Part shown: positions 17,484-26,834 of the stretch, in pieces
Position numbering within the stretch: the stretch's first letter is position 1
Layout of the letters: each line of letters begins with the position of its first letter
Assembly: GCF_004327985.1 (NCBI RefSeq)
Contig: NZ_SJDL01000005.1
Location: 1 to 64,000 of the forward strand
Direction: 5' to 3'
Source of the DNA: Marinobacter halodurans
GTDB lineage: Bacteria; Pseudomonadota; Gammaproteobacteria; Pseudomonadales; Oleiphilaceae
DNA length: 64,000 bases
Notes under the pieces: model-generated
What the model was told of the DNA's origin: nothing
What the model saw: the letters and a program-made list of their open reading frames with translations, nothing else
The model's database searches: none
Program-made: the position numbers and the translations under genes

Positions 17484-18766
17484 GTCGGATCTCCTTCCCG
17501 TTCCCCGGGATCGGAGAGGTACATCGATCCCAGACACATCAGACATTTCACCAGCCCGCCCACAATCATCGAGTAGAGGAAGAACTCCAGGCTGGATATC
17601 TTCACCGCCCAGATCGAGCCGGCTACAAAGAGGATGGTGCCCGCCAGTTGCGCCCGCACCAGCAGGCGGTTATTGCCGCTCAGCAGCATCGGCTGGATCG
17701 CCAGCCAGCCCAGCGAGCCCAGGATGACGTTCAGCAGCAACAGCGAGGTGATGTGGGCAACGCCGGTGAAATCCTTGCCGAAGAACCAGGCCACCGGATA
17801 CTCCAGCAGCACCAGGCACAGCGGCCACAGCACCAGGGCCAGCAGGAAATAGATCAGGGTCCAGCGGCCGAAGGTACGCTTCATCTCGGTGTCGTCGCGG
17901 GCGTTGACCCGGGCGATGATGACGTTGGTGACGTTACCCACTACCTGGCGCGCCGACATGGCCAGGGTCACCGACACCGCGTAGATGCCCATCTCGCTGG
18001 TGGTGGCGATCAGGGACACCAGGATCTTGTCCAGGTGCTGTTGCAGCAACATCATCAGGTCGGACTGCCAGAAGCGCAGCGCGTACTGGCGGTCAGGCTT
18101 CGGGACGCGCGCCCGGCGCTCGAAGGACTGGTGCCGGAACAGGCGGCGCAGGGCCCAGGAAATAAAGGCGATTTCCGCCACCCGGCAGACGATCTGGAAG
18201 CCCAGCAGCAGTTCCGGGCTGCCGACCTCCAGCAGAAAGGCGATCCCCAGCAGCAGGCCGTTGAGCAGCGGCAGGATCACCTTGGCGATATCGGGAATCA
18301 GGAAGCGGCTGTCGACGGCGGCCAGGGTCTGCAGGTAGGTGGCGCAGGCGAACGACACGCTGCCGGCCAGGGTCACGCCGACGATGGCCAGATCCAGCGT
18401 GGTGTACTTGTCGGAGATGAAGAACGGGTAGATGCCGCACCAGATCAGCGCAAACAGTACGCCGGTCCCGGCAACCACCAGCAGGTGAGGGCGCAGCGCC
18501 TGGGTGTGCTCGCGCTTGGCCAGGTACACCGCCAGGCGCTGGATGCCGAGGTTGCATACCAGCGGCGCAAAATACAGCGGCAGGAACAGCAGGAACAGGT
18601 GGCCGCGGCCCTCGACGCCCAGGATGCGCGCCACCAGGGCCGCGTTGAGCGTGGAGACCACCACGATCAGGATATTGATCGTGCTGCTGCGCAGCATCAG
18701 CGGGATCAGCGACCGGCTGCTGACTCCGGAGCGGGGTGGGGTGGCCGCGCGCGACTCGTCCGTCAT
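17480..18766 (-). CDS. Lipid-linked repeat-unit flippase, Wzx family
   Basis: A 428-residue integral membrane protein with about 12 helices and a short polar N-terminus. It starts at residue MTDESRAAT, followed by the first helix (INILIVVVSTLNAALVARIL) with VEGRGHLFLLF, as in polysaccharide biosynthesis (MOP-superfamily) proteins. It should flip undecaprenyl-diphosphate-linked repeat units to the periplasm for the Wzy-like polymerase. It is the only flippase in the locus, so the rightward operon depends on this one. The start at 18766 overlaps the upstream stop (ATGA); the frame extends upstream without support. Confidence 0.88.
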   Translation of the reverse strand: MTDESRAATPPRSGVSSRSLIPLMLRSSTINILIVVVSTLNAALVARILGVEGRGHLFLLFLPLYFAPLVCNLGIQRLAVYLAKREHTQALRPHLLVVAGTGVLFALIWCGIYPFFISDKYTTLDLAIVGVTLAGSVSFACATYLQTLAAVDSRFLIPDIAKVILPLLNGLLLGIAFLLEVGSPELLLGFQIVCRVAEIAFISWALRRLFRHQSFERRARVPKPDRQYALRFWQSDLMMLLQQHLDKILVSLIATTSEMGIYAVSVTLAMSARQVVGNVTNVIIARVNARDDTEMKRTFGRWTLIYFLLALVLWPLCLVLLEYPVAWFFGKDFTGVAHITSLLLLNVILGSLGWLAIQPMLLSGNNRLLVRAQLAGTILFVAGSIWAVKISSLEFFLYSMIVGGLVKCLMCLGSMYLSDPGEREGDPT

Positions 18767-19674
18767 GTCCAGATCACGTTGTCGAATTGACCGTCGATGG
18801 AGTTCTCGTAGACCGAGCGGCACTTGTGGTAGCTGCCGCCGCTGAAATACACCGTCTTGCCGAGTCGGGCCGCGGCGATGCAGGCGTGCAGGCGGTCGGT
18901 CCGGACAATGTCGAACTGGTCGATGTAGTTGACGAAATCCCGGGCGGATTCACGCACCCGGTCCAGCGAGGCCTGGCCGTAGTCGAACACCACCGATGCG
19001 TCGCAGTTGTCGGACGGAATCGTACGGCCGGCGCTCTCACGATCCGTGCGATAGAGATGGCCGTCGCGGATACGCCCCGGGCCCAGCCGTCGGATGCACC
19101 AACTGCCCAGCAGGCGCAGCTTGGCGGCGATGTACTTGCGGCGATTCAGCCCCTTCGCCCAGGGGGCGCCCAGCAACTCGCGCAGCCAGGTCAGCGGCAG
19201 GTTGGACTGGCGGTAGAGCGACATGTCGCCATAGAACACCATGTCGTCACAGAGATAGGTCCGCGCCGATGCCTGTTGGCTGACGTAGTCGAAGGATGGC
19301 TTCTCCCGGCAGAAGATCAGGGTGCCGTCCGGCAGGTCCTGCAGCAGCGGTTCGTGGCCGGCGATCGTATGCGGCAGCACGACCAGGCGTCGGCAGACGT
19401 CCCGGGTTTGCCTGATGAGCCGGGCCACGTCGTCGTACAGCGGGACCAGGTTGCCGCCGCCGGCCACCAGCAGGGTGCCCTGGCGTGCGTTCTCGTCTAG
19501 CCTGGCGCCGGGCAGGGCCAGTTGGACCTTCAGGCCGAGCTTTTCCAGCGTCGACAGCGAACACATGGTAATCAGGTGGTCGCCGGCGTTGCCGGGAAAG
19601 CTGGCCAGGGTGAGGGTGGAACCGCTGCACTCCTTGCGAACGAGGGCTTCAAAATCTGGCTGACTGAGTTTCAT
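18763..19674 (-). CDS. Polysaccharide pyruvyl transferase family protein
   Basis: A 303-residue cytosolic enzyme of the family that transfers pyruvate from phosphoenolpyruvate onto sugars as a ketal. Diagnostic segments are ASFPGNAGDHLI near residue 25, LLVAGGGNLVPLY near 68, VLPHTI near 98 and the C-terminal RTDRLHACIAAARLGK with the conserved Arg and His. Pyruvylation would add negative charge to the polymer. The start lies inside the preceding GT2 gene (26-base overlap), and the stop overlaps the flippase start, so the operon is tightly coupled. Confidence 0.9.
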   Translation of the reverse strand: MKLSQPDFEALVRKECSGSTLTLASFPGNAGDHLITMCSLSTLEKLGLKVQLALPGARLDENARQGTLLVAGGGNLVPLYDDVARLIRQTRDVCRRLVVLPHTIAGHEPLLQDLPDGTLIFCREKPSFDYVSQQASARTYLCDDMVFYGDMSLYRQSNLPLTWLRELLGAPWAKGLNRRKYIAAKLRLLGSWCIRRLGPGRIRDGHLYRTDRESAGRTIPSDNCDASVVFDYGQASLDRVRESARDFVNYIDQFDIVRTDRLHACIAAARLGKTVYFSGGSYHKCRSVYENSIDGQFDNVIWT

Positions 19675-20647
19675 CCCTGAGGCTCTTCTGTAAAAAATGG
19701 GTCGGTCCGTACATCGCGCTCAGCGCCGCCTTCTTCAGCCCGCCGACCAGGTCATGGTCCGGGAACAGGCGCCATGCGCGGGTAGTCCGGTTGAGTTTGG
19801 CGAGCTGGCGCTGGCTCTGTTTCAGGTCTGCGGCCTGGGCTTCCTTCACCGCCTTGCGATAGACATGGTAGGCGTACCAGCCCAGCGCTTCGCGGAAGCG
19901 GGCGTCCGGGTTGTCACGGCGTACCAGGTGCAGGTCCAGGTAGATCCGCACCAGGCTGTCGATGCGGGCCCTGGCCTTCTGCGGATTGATGCCCTGGGTG
20001 ATCGAGCCGGTCCGCTGACGGTACAGGTAGGGCTTCAGCGCCAGCGTCGTGAAGCGGGTGGCCTCCTGTAGCAGCAACGGGGTGTGCAGCATGTCTTCGT
20101 GCAGCAGGTTGGGCTCGAAGCGCAGGCCGGACTGTTCCAGCAACGCCCGGCGGTAGATGAAAGTCCAGGCGGTGGTGGCGATGTGGAAGGTTTTCACGCC
20201 CTCGTGGAAGAAGGCCTTGCCGGTGGTCAGGCCGGTGTCCAGGGGCTGGTGTTCGCCCTCCAGCGGCCGGCCCTGTTCGTCGATTTCGCGGAAACCGACG
20301 TGGACGCAGTCCAGCGCCTGCTGCTTGAGGGCGCCGACGACCGCCTCGATGGCGCCGGGGGCCAGCATGTCGTCGCCATCGACGAACCAGATAAAGTTGC
20401 CGGTGGCGTGTTCGAATCCGGTGTTGCGGGCGGCGGAAAGGCCGCCGTTGCTCTGGTGGATCACCACCAGCTTTTGTGGGTATGCCCTGGCAAGGGCGTC
20501 GAGTTGGGCGCCGGTGTCGTCCGTGGAGCCATCGTCCACGGCGATCAGCTCGAAACGGGCCTGTGTTTCCTGGTTCAGGATCGACAGGACACAGTCCTCG
20601 ACGTAATCGGAAATATTGTAGGCTGCGACAACGATACTCAGGTCCAT
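19649..20647 (-). CDS. Glycosyltransferase family 2
   Basis: A 332-residue GT-A glycosyltransferase with the N-terminal MDLSIVVAAYNISDYVEDCV and VDDGSTDDT motifs, the SNGGLSAARNTG segment, and FVDGDDML, whose DGDD contains the DxD metal site. The C-terminal 100 residues are helical, as in EpsJ/CpsJ-type enzymes. The start at 20647 has an AGGATG ribosome site; the longer frame to 20824 lacks one and is Arg-rich, as in non-coding GC-rich DNA. It heads the leftward operon (GT2, pyruvyl transferase, Wzx, GT4). Confidence 0.92.
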   Translation of the reverse strand: MDLSIVVAAYNISDYVEDCVLSILNQETQARFELIAVDDGSTDDTGAQLDALARAYPQKLVVIHQSNGGLSAARNTGFEHATGNFIWFVDGDDMLAPGAIEAVVGALKQQALDCVHVGFREIDEQGRPLEGEHQPLDTGLTTGKAFFHEGVKTFHIATTAWTFIYRRALLEQSGLRFEPNLLHEDMLHTPLLLQEATRFTTLALKPYLYRQRTGSITQGINPQKARARIDSLVRIYLDLHLVRRDNPDARFREALGWYAYHVYRKAVKEAQAADLKQSQRQLAKLNRTTRAWRLFPDHDLVGGLKKAALSAMYGPTHFLQKSLRDETQSARF

Positions 20648-20916
20648 GATCACATCCTGGCTTATTAGCTGTTGTGAACGGACCACCCGACCGGGTCGCC
20701 GGACAGGCAGACGTTCGGAATTGTTCGATGCAATTGTCAGGCCGCGATATGACTGACTGAAGACAGGGGGCCGGCTGCCACCCTGACGGGCAATCCGGCC
20801 GGTAGCGGCCTTACGGAAGCGCACGGCTGCGCCAATACGGGGCGCACAGTACCGGGCTGTCCGGCTCGAATTGGCCAGACGGAACCCAGTCTAAAACATT
20901 GTCGGTGGCGATTGAG
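20648..20916 (-). promoter_or_regulatory. Upstream region of the leftward exopolysaccharide operon
   Basis: These 269 bases separate the end of the helicase gene from the GT2 start on the same strand and must hold the leftward promoter unless the operon is read through from the helicase. I could not identify confident -35/-10 boxes or an operator. Confidence 0.3.
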
Positions 20917-23187
20917 TTACATCGCCGCAAGGCCCCGGTCATGTTCCGGGAACCACCAGTCGGGCAGTAACTTACGGGTGTCCGGGCGGGCAAACCGGTC
21001 GTCGATCAGCCAGATCGTGCCGCGGTCTTCGGGGGTGCGGATGACCCGGCCGGCGGCCTGGGTGACTTTTTGCAGGCCGGGATAGAGGTAGGTGTATTCG
21101 TAGCCCTGGCCAAACCGGGCCTGCAGCCGCTGGCGCAGGATCTCGTGCCAGGGATCGAACGGCGGCAGCCCCAGGGTCGCGACGAAGGCGCCGATCAGAC
21201 GCCGTCCGGGCAGGTCGATGCCTTCGCCAAACGCGCCGCCCAGCACCGCAAAGCCCACCCCTTCGCCACCCTCGGCAAAACGGTCGATAAAGGCCTGCCG
21301 TTCGTCCATGGACATGCCGCCGTGCTGGTGCCAGACCGGTATGTCCGGCGCCTGCTCGCGCAGGGTCTCCAGCACTGCCTGCAGGTAGGCAAAGCTGCTG
21401 AAATAGGCCAGGTAGTTGCCACGATGCTCGCGGAACTGGCCGGCGATCAGCGTGGCGATAGGTGCCCGCGATGCCTCGCGATCCGGCCGCCGGGTGCTGA
21501 TCCGGTCGGCAAAGCGCACCTGTACCTGTTCGGCCCGGAACGGGCTCTCCACCTTCTGCCAGAAGGTATCCTCCGGCAGGCCCAGCAGATCCCGATGGTA
21601 GACCCCCGGCGACAGGGTGGCCGAGAACAGCAGGGTGCTGTCCACCGCTTCGAAACGCGGTGCCAGGAAGTCCGCCGGGATCAGGTTCTGGATGGCCAAC
21701 TGGGCCTTGCCCCGCCCGGCGTTGCGGTACTCGCACAGGGAGTGGTCGCCAAAGGCCTCCGCCAGCCGGGTGAATGCCAGGCAGTCGAACATCAGCTCCT
21801 GCAAGGCGAGGTCCGGCGGGTTGTCCGTCAGGTACTCGGTGATGGCGGACACCAGACCGTTCAGGCTGGGTAGTAGCGCCTTGGGAATGGCCGCCAGGAA
21901 TACCGGGTGGTCGTTGTCCGGAGCCGCTTCCCGCGCCAGCGCCTGCCACTGTTTGGCCACCCGGTTCAGCGGCGGGCGCAGGGGCGCCGGGGCCTGGCGT
22001 TTGGCCTTCAGCAGGCGCGCCTGGTTCAGGGTGGCGGAGTACATGCCCCGGGCCCGGTCCACCAGGTTGTGGGCCTCGTCCACCAGCAGGCTGACGCGCC
22101 AGTCGTTCTGCCGGGTCAGTCCGTGGAGCAGGGCGTGCTGGTCGAACAGGCGGTTGACGTCCGCCACCACCACATCGCTCCAGCGGGCCATTTCCTGGGC
22201 GAGGAAGTAGGGGCAGAGGGTGTGTTCGACCGCAATCTGGCGCAAGGCTTCCCGGGTGAGCGGGCCGTCATGGTCGACGGCGGCCTGCCGGGCGGCGGGC
22301 AGCCGGTCGAAGAACCCGGCGGCCAGCGGACAGGCCTCGCCGTGGCAGGCCTTGTCCGGATGCTCGCAGGCGTGGTCCTTGGCGCTCAGCTCCAGTACCC
22401 GCAGCGGCAGCGATTCGTCCTGGTGCTCGCGCAGGGCCCGCAGGCCATCCAGTGCCAGCTGCTTGCCTGGGTTACGGGTGGTCAGGTAGAACAGCCGATC
22501 CTGCCCCGTTCGGGGCAGGGCCATCAGTGCGGGATACAAGGTACCGAGGGTTTTGCCGAGGCCGGTAGGCGCCTGCAGCATCAGGCTTTGCTGGCGGCAA
22601 CTGTTGCGAAACACCGTCTCGGCCAGAGCCCGCTGGCCTTTGCGGAAATCGCTGAACGGAAATTGCAGCGTCTGCAGGGCGTCGTCCCGTTGCCGGCGGT
22701 GGGCCGCTTCCTGTTGCGCCCACTGGCGATAGGCATCGCACAGGACGGTCAGCTCGTCCCAGAGGGTGTCGGCGCTGGCGCTTTCCCGTTCCACGGTTTC
22801 CCGGTCCCGGCCGATGTCGTAGTAGACCAGCGCCAGCTCCACGCTGTCTTTCCCGGTCTCCCGGCAGTGCAGGGCACCGTAGGCCCGCAACTGGGCCCGG
22901 TGCAGGGCCCGCTGGTCCGAGGACAGGCGGGAAAGGTCACCGCGATGGGTCTTGATCTCTTCGATGCGGTTGGCCAGCGGATCGTAGCCGTCGGCGCGGC
23001 CGCTCAGGGCCAGGCCGGCGCACTCGCCGTTCAACGACAGCTCCGGCTGATACTGCGGCCCGCGCCGGGATTGCACCTTCGCGTGGCCGGCGATGCCGTC
23101 TTCCGCCGTGGGCGCCGGCGTGTAGCGATGGTCCAGATCGCCGCGCCGGGCCGCGAACTCGCACAATGTGCGTACCGCCACCCGCAT
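20917..23187 (-). CDS. DinG/XPD-like helicase with N-terminal nuclease-like domain
   Basis: A 756-residue superfamily 2 helicase. Walker A is QAPTGLGKTLGTLYP (about 205) and the DEAH box is LLVDEAHNLVDRA (about 390). Between them are four Cys (CEHPDKACHGEACP and a later CPYF) suited to the iron-sulfur cluster of XPD/DinG enzymes. Motif VI is QAAGRVIRTPEDRG near the C-terminus. The first 170 residues contain GRADGYDP followed by IEEIK, the D...ExK signature of a PD-(D/E)XK nuclease fold, as in Cas4-like fusions. The start at 23187 overlaps the FAN1-like stop (TGATG), so nuclease and helicase are coupled; a role in interstrand crosslink or branched-DNA repair is likely. The long upstream frame is a shadow. 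Confidence 0.88.
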   Translation of the reverse strand: MRVAVRTLCEFAARRGDLDHRYTPAPTAEDGIAGHAKVQSRRGPQYQPELSLNGECAGLALSGRADGYDPLANRIEEIKTHRGDLSRLSSDQRALHRAQLRAYGALHCRETGKDSVELALVYYDIGRDRETVERESASADTLWDELTVLCDAYRQWAQQEAAHRRQRDDALQTLQFPFSDFRKGQRALAETVFRNSCRQQSLMLQAPTGLGKTLGTLYPALMALPRTGQDRLFYLTTRNPGKQLALDGLRALREHQDESLPLRVLELSAKDHACEHPDKACHGEACPLAAGFFDRLPAARQAAVDHDGPLTREALRQIAVEHTLCPYFLAQEMARWSDVVVADVNRLFDQHALLHGLTRQNDWRVSLLVDEAHNLVDRARGMYSATLNQARLLKAKRQAPAPLRPPLNRVAKQWQALAREAAPDNDHPVFLAAIPKALLPSLNGLVSAITEYLTDNPPDLALQELMFDCLAFTRLAEAFGDHSLCEYRNAGRGKAQLAIQNLIPADFLAPRFEAVDSTLLFSATLSPGVYHRDLLGLPEDTFWQKVESPFRAEQVQVRFADRISTRRPDREASRAPIATLIAGQFREHRGNYLAYFSSFAYLQAVLETLREQAPDIPVWHQHGGMSMDERQAFIDRFAEGGEGVGFAVLGGAFGEGIDLPGRRLIGAFVATLGLPPFDPWHEILRQRLQARFGQGYEYTYLYPGLQKVTQAAGRVIRTPEDRGTIWLIDDRFARPDTRKLLPDWWFPEHDRGLAAM

Positions 23188-24860
23188 CAGTCGGCCTCCT
23201 GCCAGCGCACGTAGCAGACGGACACCGCGATGTCGTGCGCCAGGCAGAATTCCAGCCAGCGGATCTGGTGGTCCTGTAACCGGTCGCCCGGGCCTTTTAC
23301 CTCGATCAGGTCGTAGCTGGCCTGTTCCGGGTGAAAGCGGATCAGGTCCGGCAGACCGCTGCGGTGGTTTCGCAGATCCCACAGCAACCGCTGGAAGATC
23401 AGCTTCAGATCCGTGGCGGGAATGCAGTGCAGCGCCAGATCCAGCACCGGCTCGCTCAGCGCGGGCCAGGCGACGAAGGCCGAGGTGATGCCGTGTTTCT
23501 CGCGCCAGGTCTGGCGAATACGGTCCTTGTAGGCGTTGCCGTCGAGCGCGGCCAGGCAGTCGTCGAACAGGGCCTGGCGGCGTCTGACGAAGTCCTCCCG
23601 GTGCAGGTCCGCCGGCGCGAGGTGGAACGGATGGAAGAACGCCCCCGGGAGTGGCGCAAACAGGGCCGGCCAGCACAGCAGCCCGAACAGGCCGTTGATG
23701 AGGGTGTTTTCCACGTAGCAGACCGGCGTGTCGTGGCTGTCCAGATCCTGCAACACAGCCCATTCCACGGAGGCGCCCACCGGCTGGGGCAGTGTTAAAT
23801 GGATTTCCGGGATCGTCGGCCGTTCCGGACGTTCCGGGGGTGGCTGGTCCACCTTGCGGGCGAGTCGACGCATCAGGCGCTCCAGACCCTGGACCTCGCC
23901 GTCGCCTCGGGGTTCCGCCTGTGCCGACAGGGCGATGTCCCAGGCTTCCTGATGTCGTTCCAGCCGCTCTAGCAGGCGCAGGTGCCGCAACCGCGCTTCC
24001 CGGTGGCCGCTATCGGACCAGGCTGCCAGGGCCAGATCGGTATGACCCTGGCGGTCCGCCTGACGGCCCAGTTCCATCAGCAGCCGGCCGCGCCGGCTTT
24101 CCAGCCACGGGTTGCTGTCGTCACGCTCCGGAACATCCCGCCAGATGTCGGTCGGCGATTCACCCGCTTCCAGCCGGTCCCGGCAGGCCTGCATCTGCAG
24201 GTACCGATCCACCGCCTCCCGCTGCTGGAAGGCCCGGGAATCCGGCGTGAAGGGGACGGTCTCGTACTGGTGATGTCCCAGCTCCACCAGCACGAAGTCG
24301 GACCAGCTCTGGCGCAGGTTGCCGAAGAACATCAACCGCAGCCGGTCGAACAGCGGCATGTGGTTGAGGCCGATCACCGGATCGTCGGCCTCCGGCCACC
24401 AGGTCCTGAGCGGGCGGGGTTCCGGAGGCTCTTCCTGCAACGTGTCCAGGAGGCGGGTCTTGGTGGTGCTGCGGGGCAGGCCGGCCTGTTTCATGACGCC
24501 GGCAAAGACGATACGGCACTCGGCGGCGGACAGCATCCGGAACAGGTCGTCCAGTGCCAGCACCGGCTCCGGATCGATCCAGCCGGCCTCCGCCAGTGTG
24601 GCCAGGGCGTCGGTCACCGGGGCGCCCAGTTCCGGGTACACCAGTTTGCCCTGCCGGAACAGCTCGCCCGTGCGCATGACCAGCCGCACCAGCAGCCCGC
24701 GGGCCGGCAGGGGCAGGGTGAGCAGGTTGCGGATGAGGTCGCGTTCCCCGGGCGTCAGCAAATCACCGTGGTGATCCCGGACCCAGGTCACCAGGGTCTC
24801 GAAATTCCTCAGGTAGTACAGCGGGTCATCCAGTGGCGCGGTGGTTGGGCGTGCGGTCAT
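23187..24860 (-). CDS. FAN1-like structure-specific nuclease (VRR-NUC domain)
   Basis: A 557-residue protein, nearly the same length as Pseudomonas aeruginosa FAN1. The C-terminal VRR-NUC domain shows SGLPDLIRF and, about 15 residues later, IEVKGPGDRLQDHQIRWLEF, the D...E-x-K metal site followed by the Gln and His of the family. The N-terminal 200 residues match the SAP-like DNA-binding region and the middle is TPR-like and helical, as in FAN1. FAN1 cuts 5' flaps and unhooks DNA interstrand crosslinks. The start at 24860 (MTARPTTAPLDD) replaces a longer frame. The coupled helicase gene follows directly. Confidence 0.92.
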   Translation of the reverse strand: MTARPTTAPLDDPLYYLRNFETLVTWVRDHHGDLLTPGERDLIRNLLTLPLPARGLLVRLVMRTGELFRQGKLVYPELGAPVTDALATLAEAGWIDPEPVLALDDLFRMLSAAECRIVFAGVMKQAGLPRSTTKTRLLDTLQEEPPEPRPLRTWWPEADDPVIGLNHMPLFDRLRLMFFGNLRQSWSDFVLVELGHHQYETVPFTPDSRAFQQREAVDRYLQMQACRDRLEAGESPTDIWRDVPERDDSNPWLESRRGRLLMELGRQADRQGHTDLALAAWSDSGHREARLRHLRLLERLERHQEAWDIALSAQAEPRGDGEVQGLERLMRRLARKVDQPPPERPERPTIPEIHLTLPQPVGASVEWAVLQDLDSHDTPVCYVENTLINGLFGLLCWPALFAPLPGAFFHPFHLAPADLHREDFVRRRQALFDDCLAALDGNAYKDRIRQTWREKHGITSAFVAWPALSEPVLDLALHCIPATDLKLIFQRLLWDLRNHRSGLPDLIRFHPEQASYDLIEVKGPGDRLQDHQIRWLEFCLAHDIAVSVCYVRWQEAD

Positions 24861-25035
24861 GAATCGTCGATCAGGGCTGGAAAGGAGGGAGCGGAATACC
24901 CGCCCCAGGATGAACAGTGGCGTTGCCGGTGGCAACTTGCAAGGACTATTTTCCCGGTGGCAGATTGGCCCCGGGGTCCGGGTGTCAAACGCCCAGGGTA
25001 CTCAGGGATTTACCGTTCATACAGGAAATATCGCC

Positions 25036-25422
25036 ATGTCGTTTGCCCGTTCGCCGACCGGTTTCCAGCTCCATCAAGTGGCCGTCTACGGCACGCTGAA
25101 GCGGGGCGGCGTCAATCATGCTTTCCTGCGCGGGGCCCGTTATGTCGGGAAGGCCCGGCTGACCGGGATCGCCCTGTACGACCTGGGGGCGTATCCCGCC
25201 GCCCGCCTGGAACCATCCGCCGGGGTCCAGGTGGAGGTCTATCGAGTCACGGGGGCCGGCTTGCGACGTCTCGACAGACTCGAGGACTATCGCCCGGACG
25301 ATCCCGGGCGCGGCGAATACGACCGCCAGCAATTGACCACACCCTTTGGCCCCGCCTGGGTTTACCTCTACAACCGGCGCATCCAGGGGCGCCGGCGAAT
25401 CGTACGGGGCGGCTGGTGCTAG
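25036..25422 (+). CDS. Gamma-glutamylcyclotransferase-like (AIG2/GGACT fold) protein
   Basis: A 128-residue protein with the YGTLKRG motif near residue 18, the conserved start of the gamma-glutamylcyclotransferase-like fold. An acidic RLDRLEDYRPDDPGRGEYDR segment follows at about 79-98, carrying the expected catalytic Glu region, then WVYLYNR. Members cleave gamma-glutamylamines or release 5-oxoproline; the substrate here is unknown. The start at 25036 gives the normal length. The frame reaches back to 24841 but that part reads as non-coding and overlaps the FAN1 start region. Confidence 0.85.
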   Translation: MSFARSPTGFQLHQVAVYGTLKRGGVNHAFLRGARYVGKARLTGIALYDLGAYPAARLEPSAGVQVEVYRVTGAGLRRLDRLEDYRPDDPGRGEYDRQQLTTPFGPAWVYLYNRRIQGRRRIVRGGWC

Positions 25423-25426
25423 TCCC

Positions 25427-25768
25427 TCATGGGCGCGCCGGCTCCGGCCCATAGGCATTATCCCCCTCACCTTCCCGGGCAAACATCACCGCCAGGACGA
25501 TCCAGCCGATCAGGATCACGAACATCAGCAGTTGCCACCAACCGGAGCGGCCGATGTCGTGCAGCCGGCGGGTGCCCAGACTGATGGTGGGGATGACCGT
25601 CATCACGCTGAACAGCAGCGAGACCACGAAGGAACCCATCGCCAGGTCGATCAGGTTGGCGACCACCGAGAAGAGGAAATAGTAGAGGAAGAACATCCAG
25701 TACTGTCGGCGGGTGGCGCGACCGGTGAAGTCGCCGTAGCGGCGAAAGCCGTCGATAAATTCTTCCAT
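25427..25768 (-). CDS. DUF805 family inner-membrane protein
   Basis: A 113-residue membrane protein. The N-terminus FRRYGDFTGRATRRQYWMFF carries the Gly-Arg-x-x-Arg-x-x-(Y/F)W signature of DUF805 proteins, and RRLHDIGRSGWW (about 67-78) is the second conserved motif. Three to four hydrophobic helices are visible. The family's biochemical role is not established. It converges on the cyclotransferase gene with only a few bases between stops. Confidence 0.92.
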   Translation of the reverse strand: MEEFIDGFRRYGDFTGRATRRQYWMFFLYYFLFSVVANLIDLAMGSFVVSLLFSVMTVIPTISLGTRRLHDIGRSGWWQLLMFVILIGWIVLAVMFAREGEGDNAYGPEPARP

Positions 25769-25859
25769 TGTTACCCCTGGCAGCCGTGGTGTTCATGCGG
25801 ATCGATTTTCGACCCTAACACGGGGCTGTTGGCATGTCTGCGAGGCCAGCCAACCTGGG

Positions 25860-26834
25860 TCATCCCGCGGCCGGGGCCAGTGCCAGATGGCCGTCCCGGT
25901 CCAGCACGTAGGTCTCCAGGTCCCGCGCCAGGTTGAGGTTGCCGGAATAGAACCGCCGCGCTTCCTGCTCGATCTCGTCGATCAGCGGTGCCGACGGATG
26001 GCTGAACTGGTAGCGGGAACTGAAGTGCGTCAACACCAGGTTGGGCACGCCTGCAGCCTCGGCAAAGCGGGCCACCTGTTCCGCTGAGCTGTGCTGCGGC
26101 CAGGGGCCGACCCGGTCGGAGACGTCCTGGGTGTAGGTGGACTCGTGCACCAGCACCTGTGCCCCGCGGCAGACCTCGGACAGCAGCTCCGGCGTGTCGT
26201 TGTCGCCACCCACCACCACGCGCCGGGGTGACCGGTTGACCGTCACATAATCCGCGCTGCGCAGCAACCGACCGTCCTCCAGCGTCACATCCTGGCCCCG
26301 CTGCAGTTCGCCCCAGGCCGGTCCGGCGGGGACGCCGTCTGCCTGCAGTCTGTCCGTCAGCAGATGGCGTTCCAGGTGTCGTTCGGTCACCTGATACGCC
26401 ACCGTCGGCACGCGGTGGGACAGGGCGGCGGTCGTCACGTCGATGTGCTCGTCCTGCCAGTGGAACCCGTCCGCGTGCGCCTCGATAAACTCGATCCCGT
26501 AACCGAGGTTGGAGTCGGTCGCGCCCAGCGTGGTTTCCACGAAGGTGCGGATCGACGGCGGCGCGATCAGCGGCAACGGCTCGGTGCGCCCGGCCATGGA
26601 GGCACTGGCCAGCAGCCCCGGCAGGCCGAAGGTGTGATCGCCGTGCACGTGGGTGATGAAGATCGCCCGCAGCTGGCCCAGGGTGTGGTGCGTTTTCTGC
26701 ACCTGGTGTTGGGTGCCTTCGCCGCAGTCGATCAGGTACCAGCCCCTGGATCCGCCGTGCTGTAGCGCCAGCCCGGTCACGTTGCGGTGGCGGGTGGGCG
26801 TGCCGGCGGAGGTGCCGAGAAAAGTCAGTTCCAT
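25860..26834 (-). CDS. rnz: Ribonuclease Z (tRNA 3'-processing endonuclease)
   Basis: A 324-residue metallo-beta-lactamase-fold nuclease that trims tRNA 3' ends. It shows the N-terminal MELTFLGTSAGTPTRHRN, motif II THVHGDHTFGLPGL (H62, H64, D66, H67), VHESTY near 220 and the late LTHFSSRYQ segment, all typical of RNase Z/ElaC. Length is in the normal range of about 300-330. It diverges from the two-component genes across about 225 bases. Confidence 0.93.
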   Translation of the reverse strand: MELTFLGTSAGTPTRHRNVTGLALQHGGSRGWYLIDCGEGTQHQVQKTHHTLGQLRAIFITHVHGDHTFGLPGLLASASMAGRTEPLPLIAPPSIRTFVETTLGATDSNLGYGIEFIEAHADGFHWQDEHIDVTTAALSHRVPTVAYQVTERHLERHLLTDRLQADGVPAGPAWGELQRGQDVTLEDGRLLRSADYVTVNRSPRRVVVGGDNDTPELLSEVCRGAQVLVHESTYTQDVSDRVGPWPQHSSAEQVARFAEAAGVPNLVLTHFSSRYQFSHPSAPLIDEIEQEARRFYSGNLNLARDLETYVLDRDGHLALAPAAG

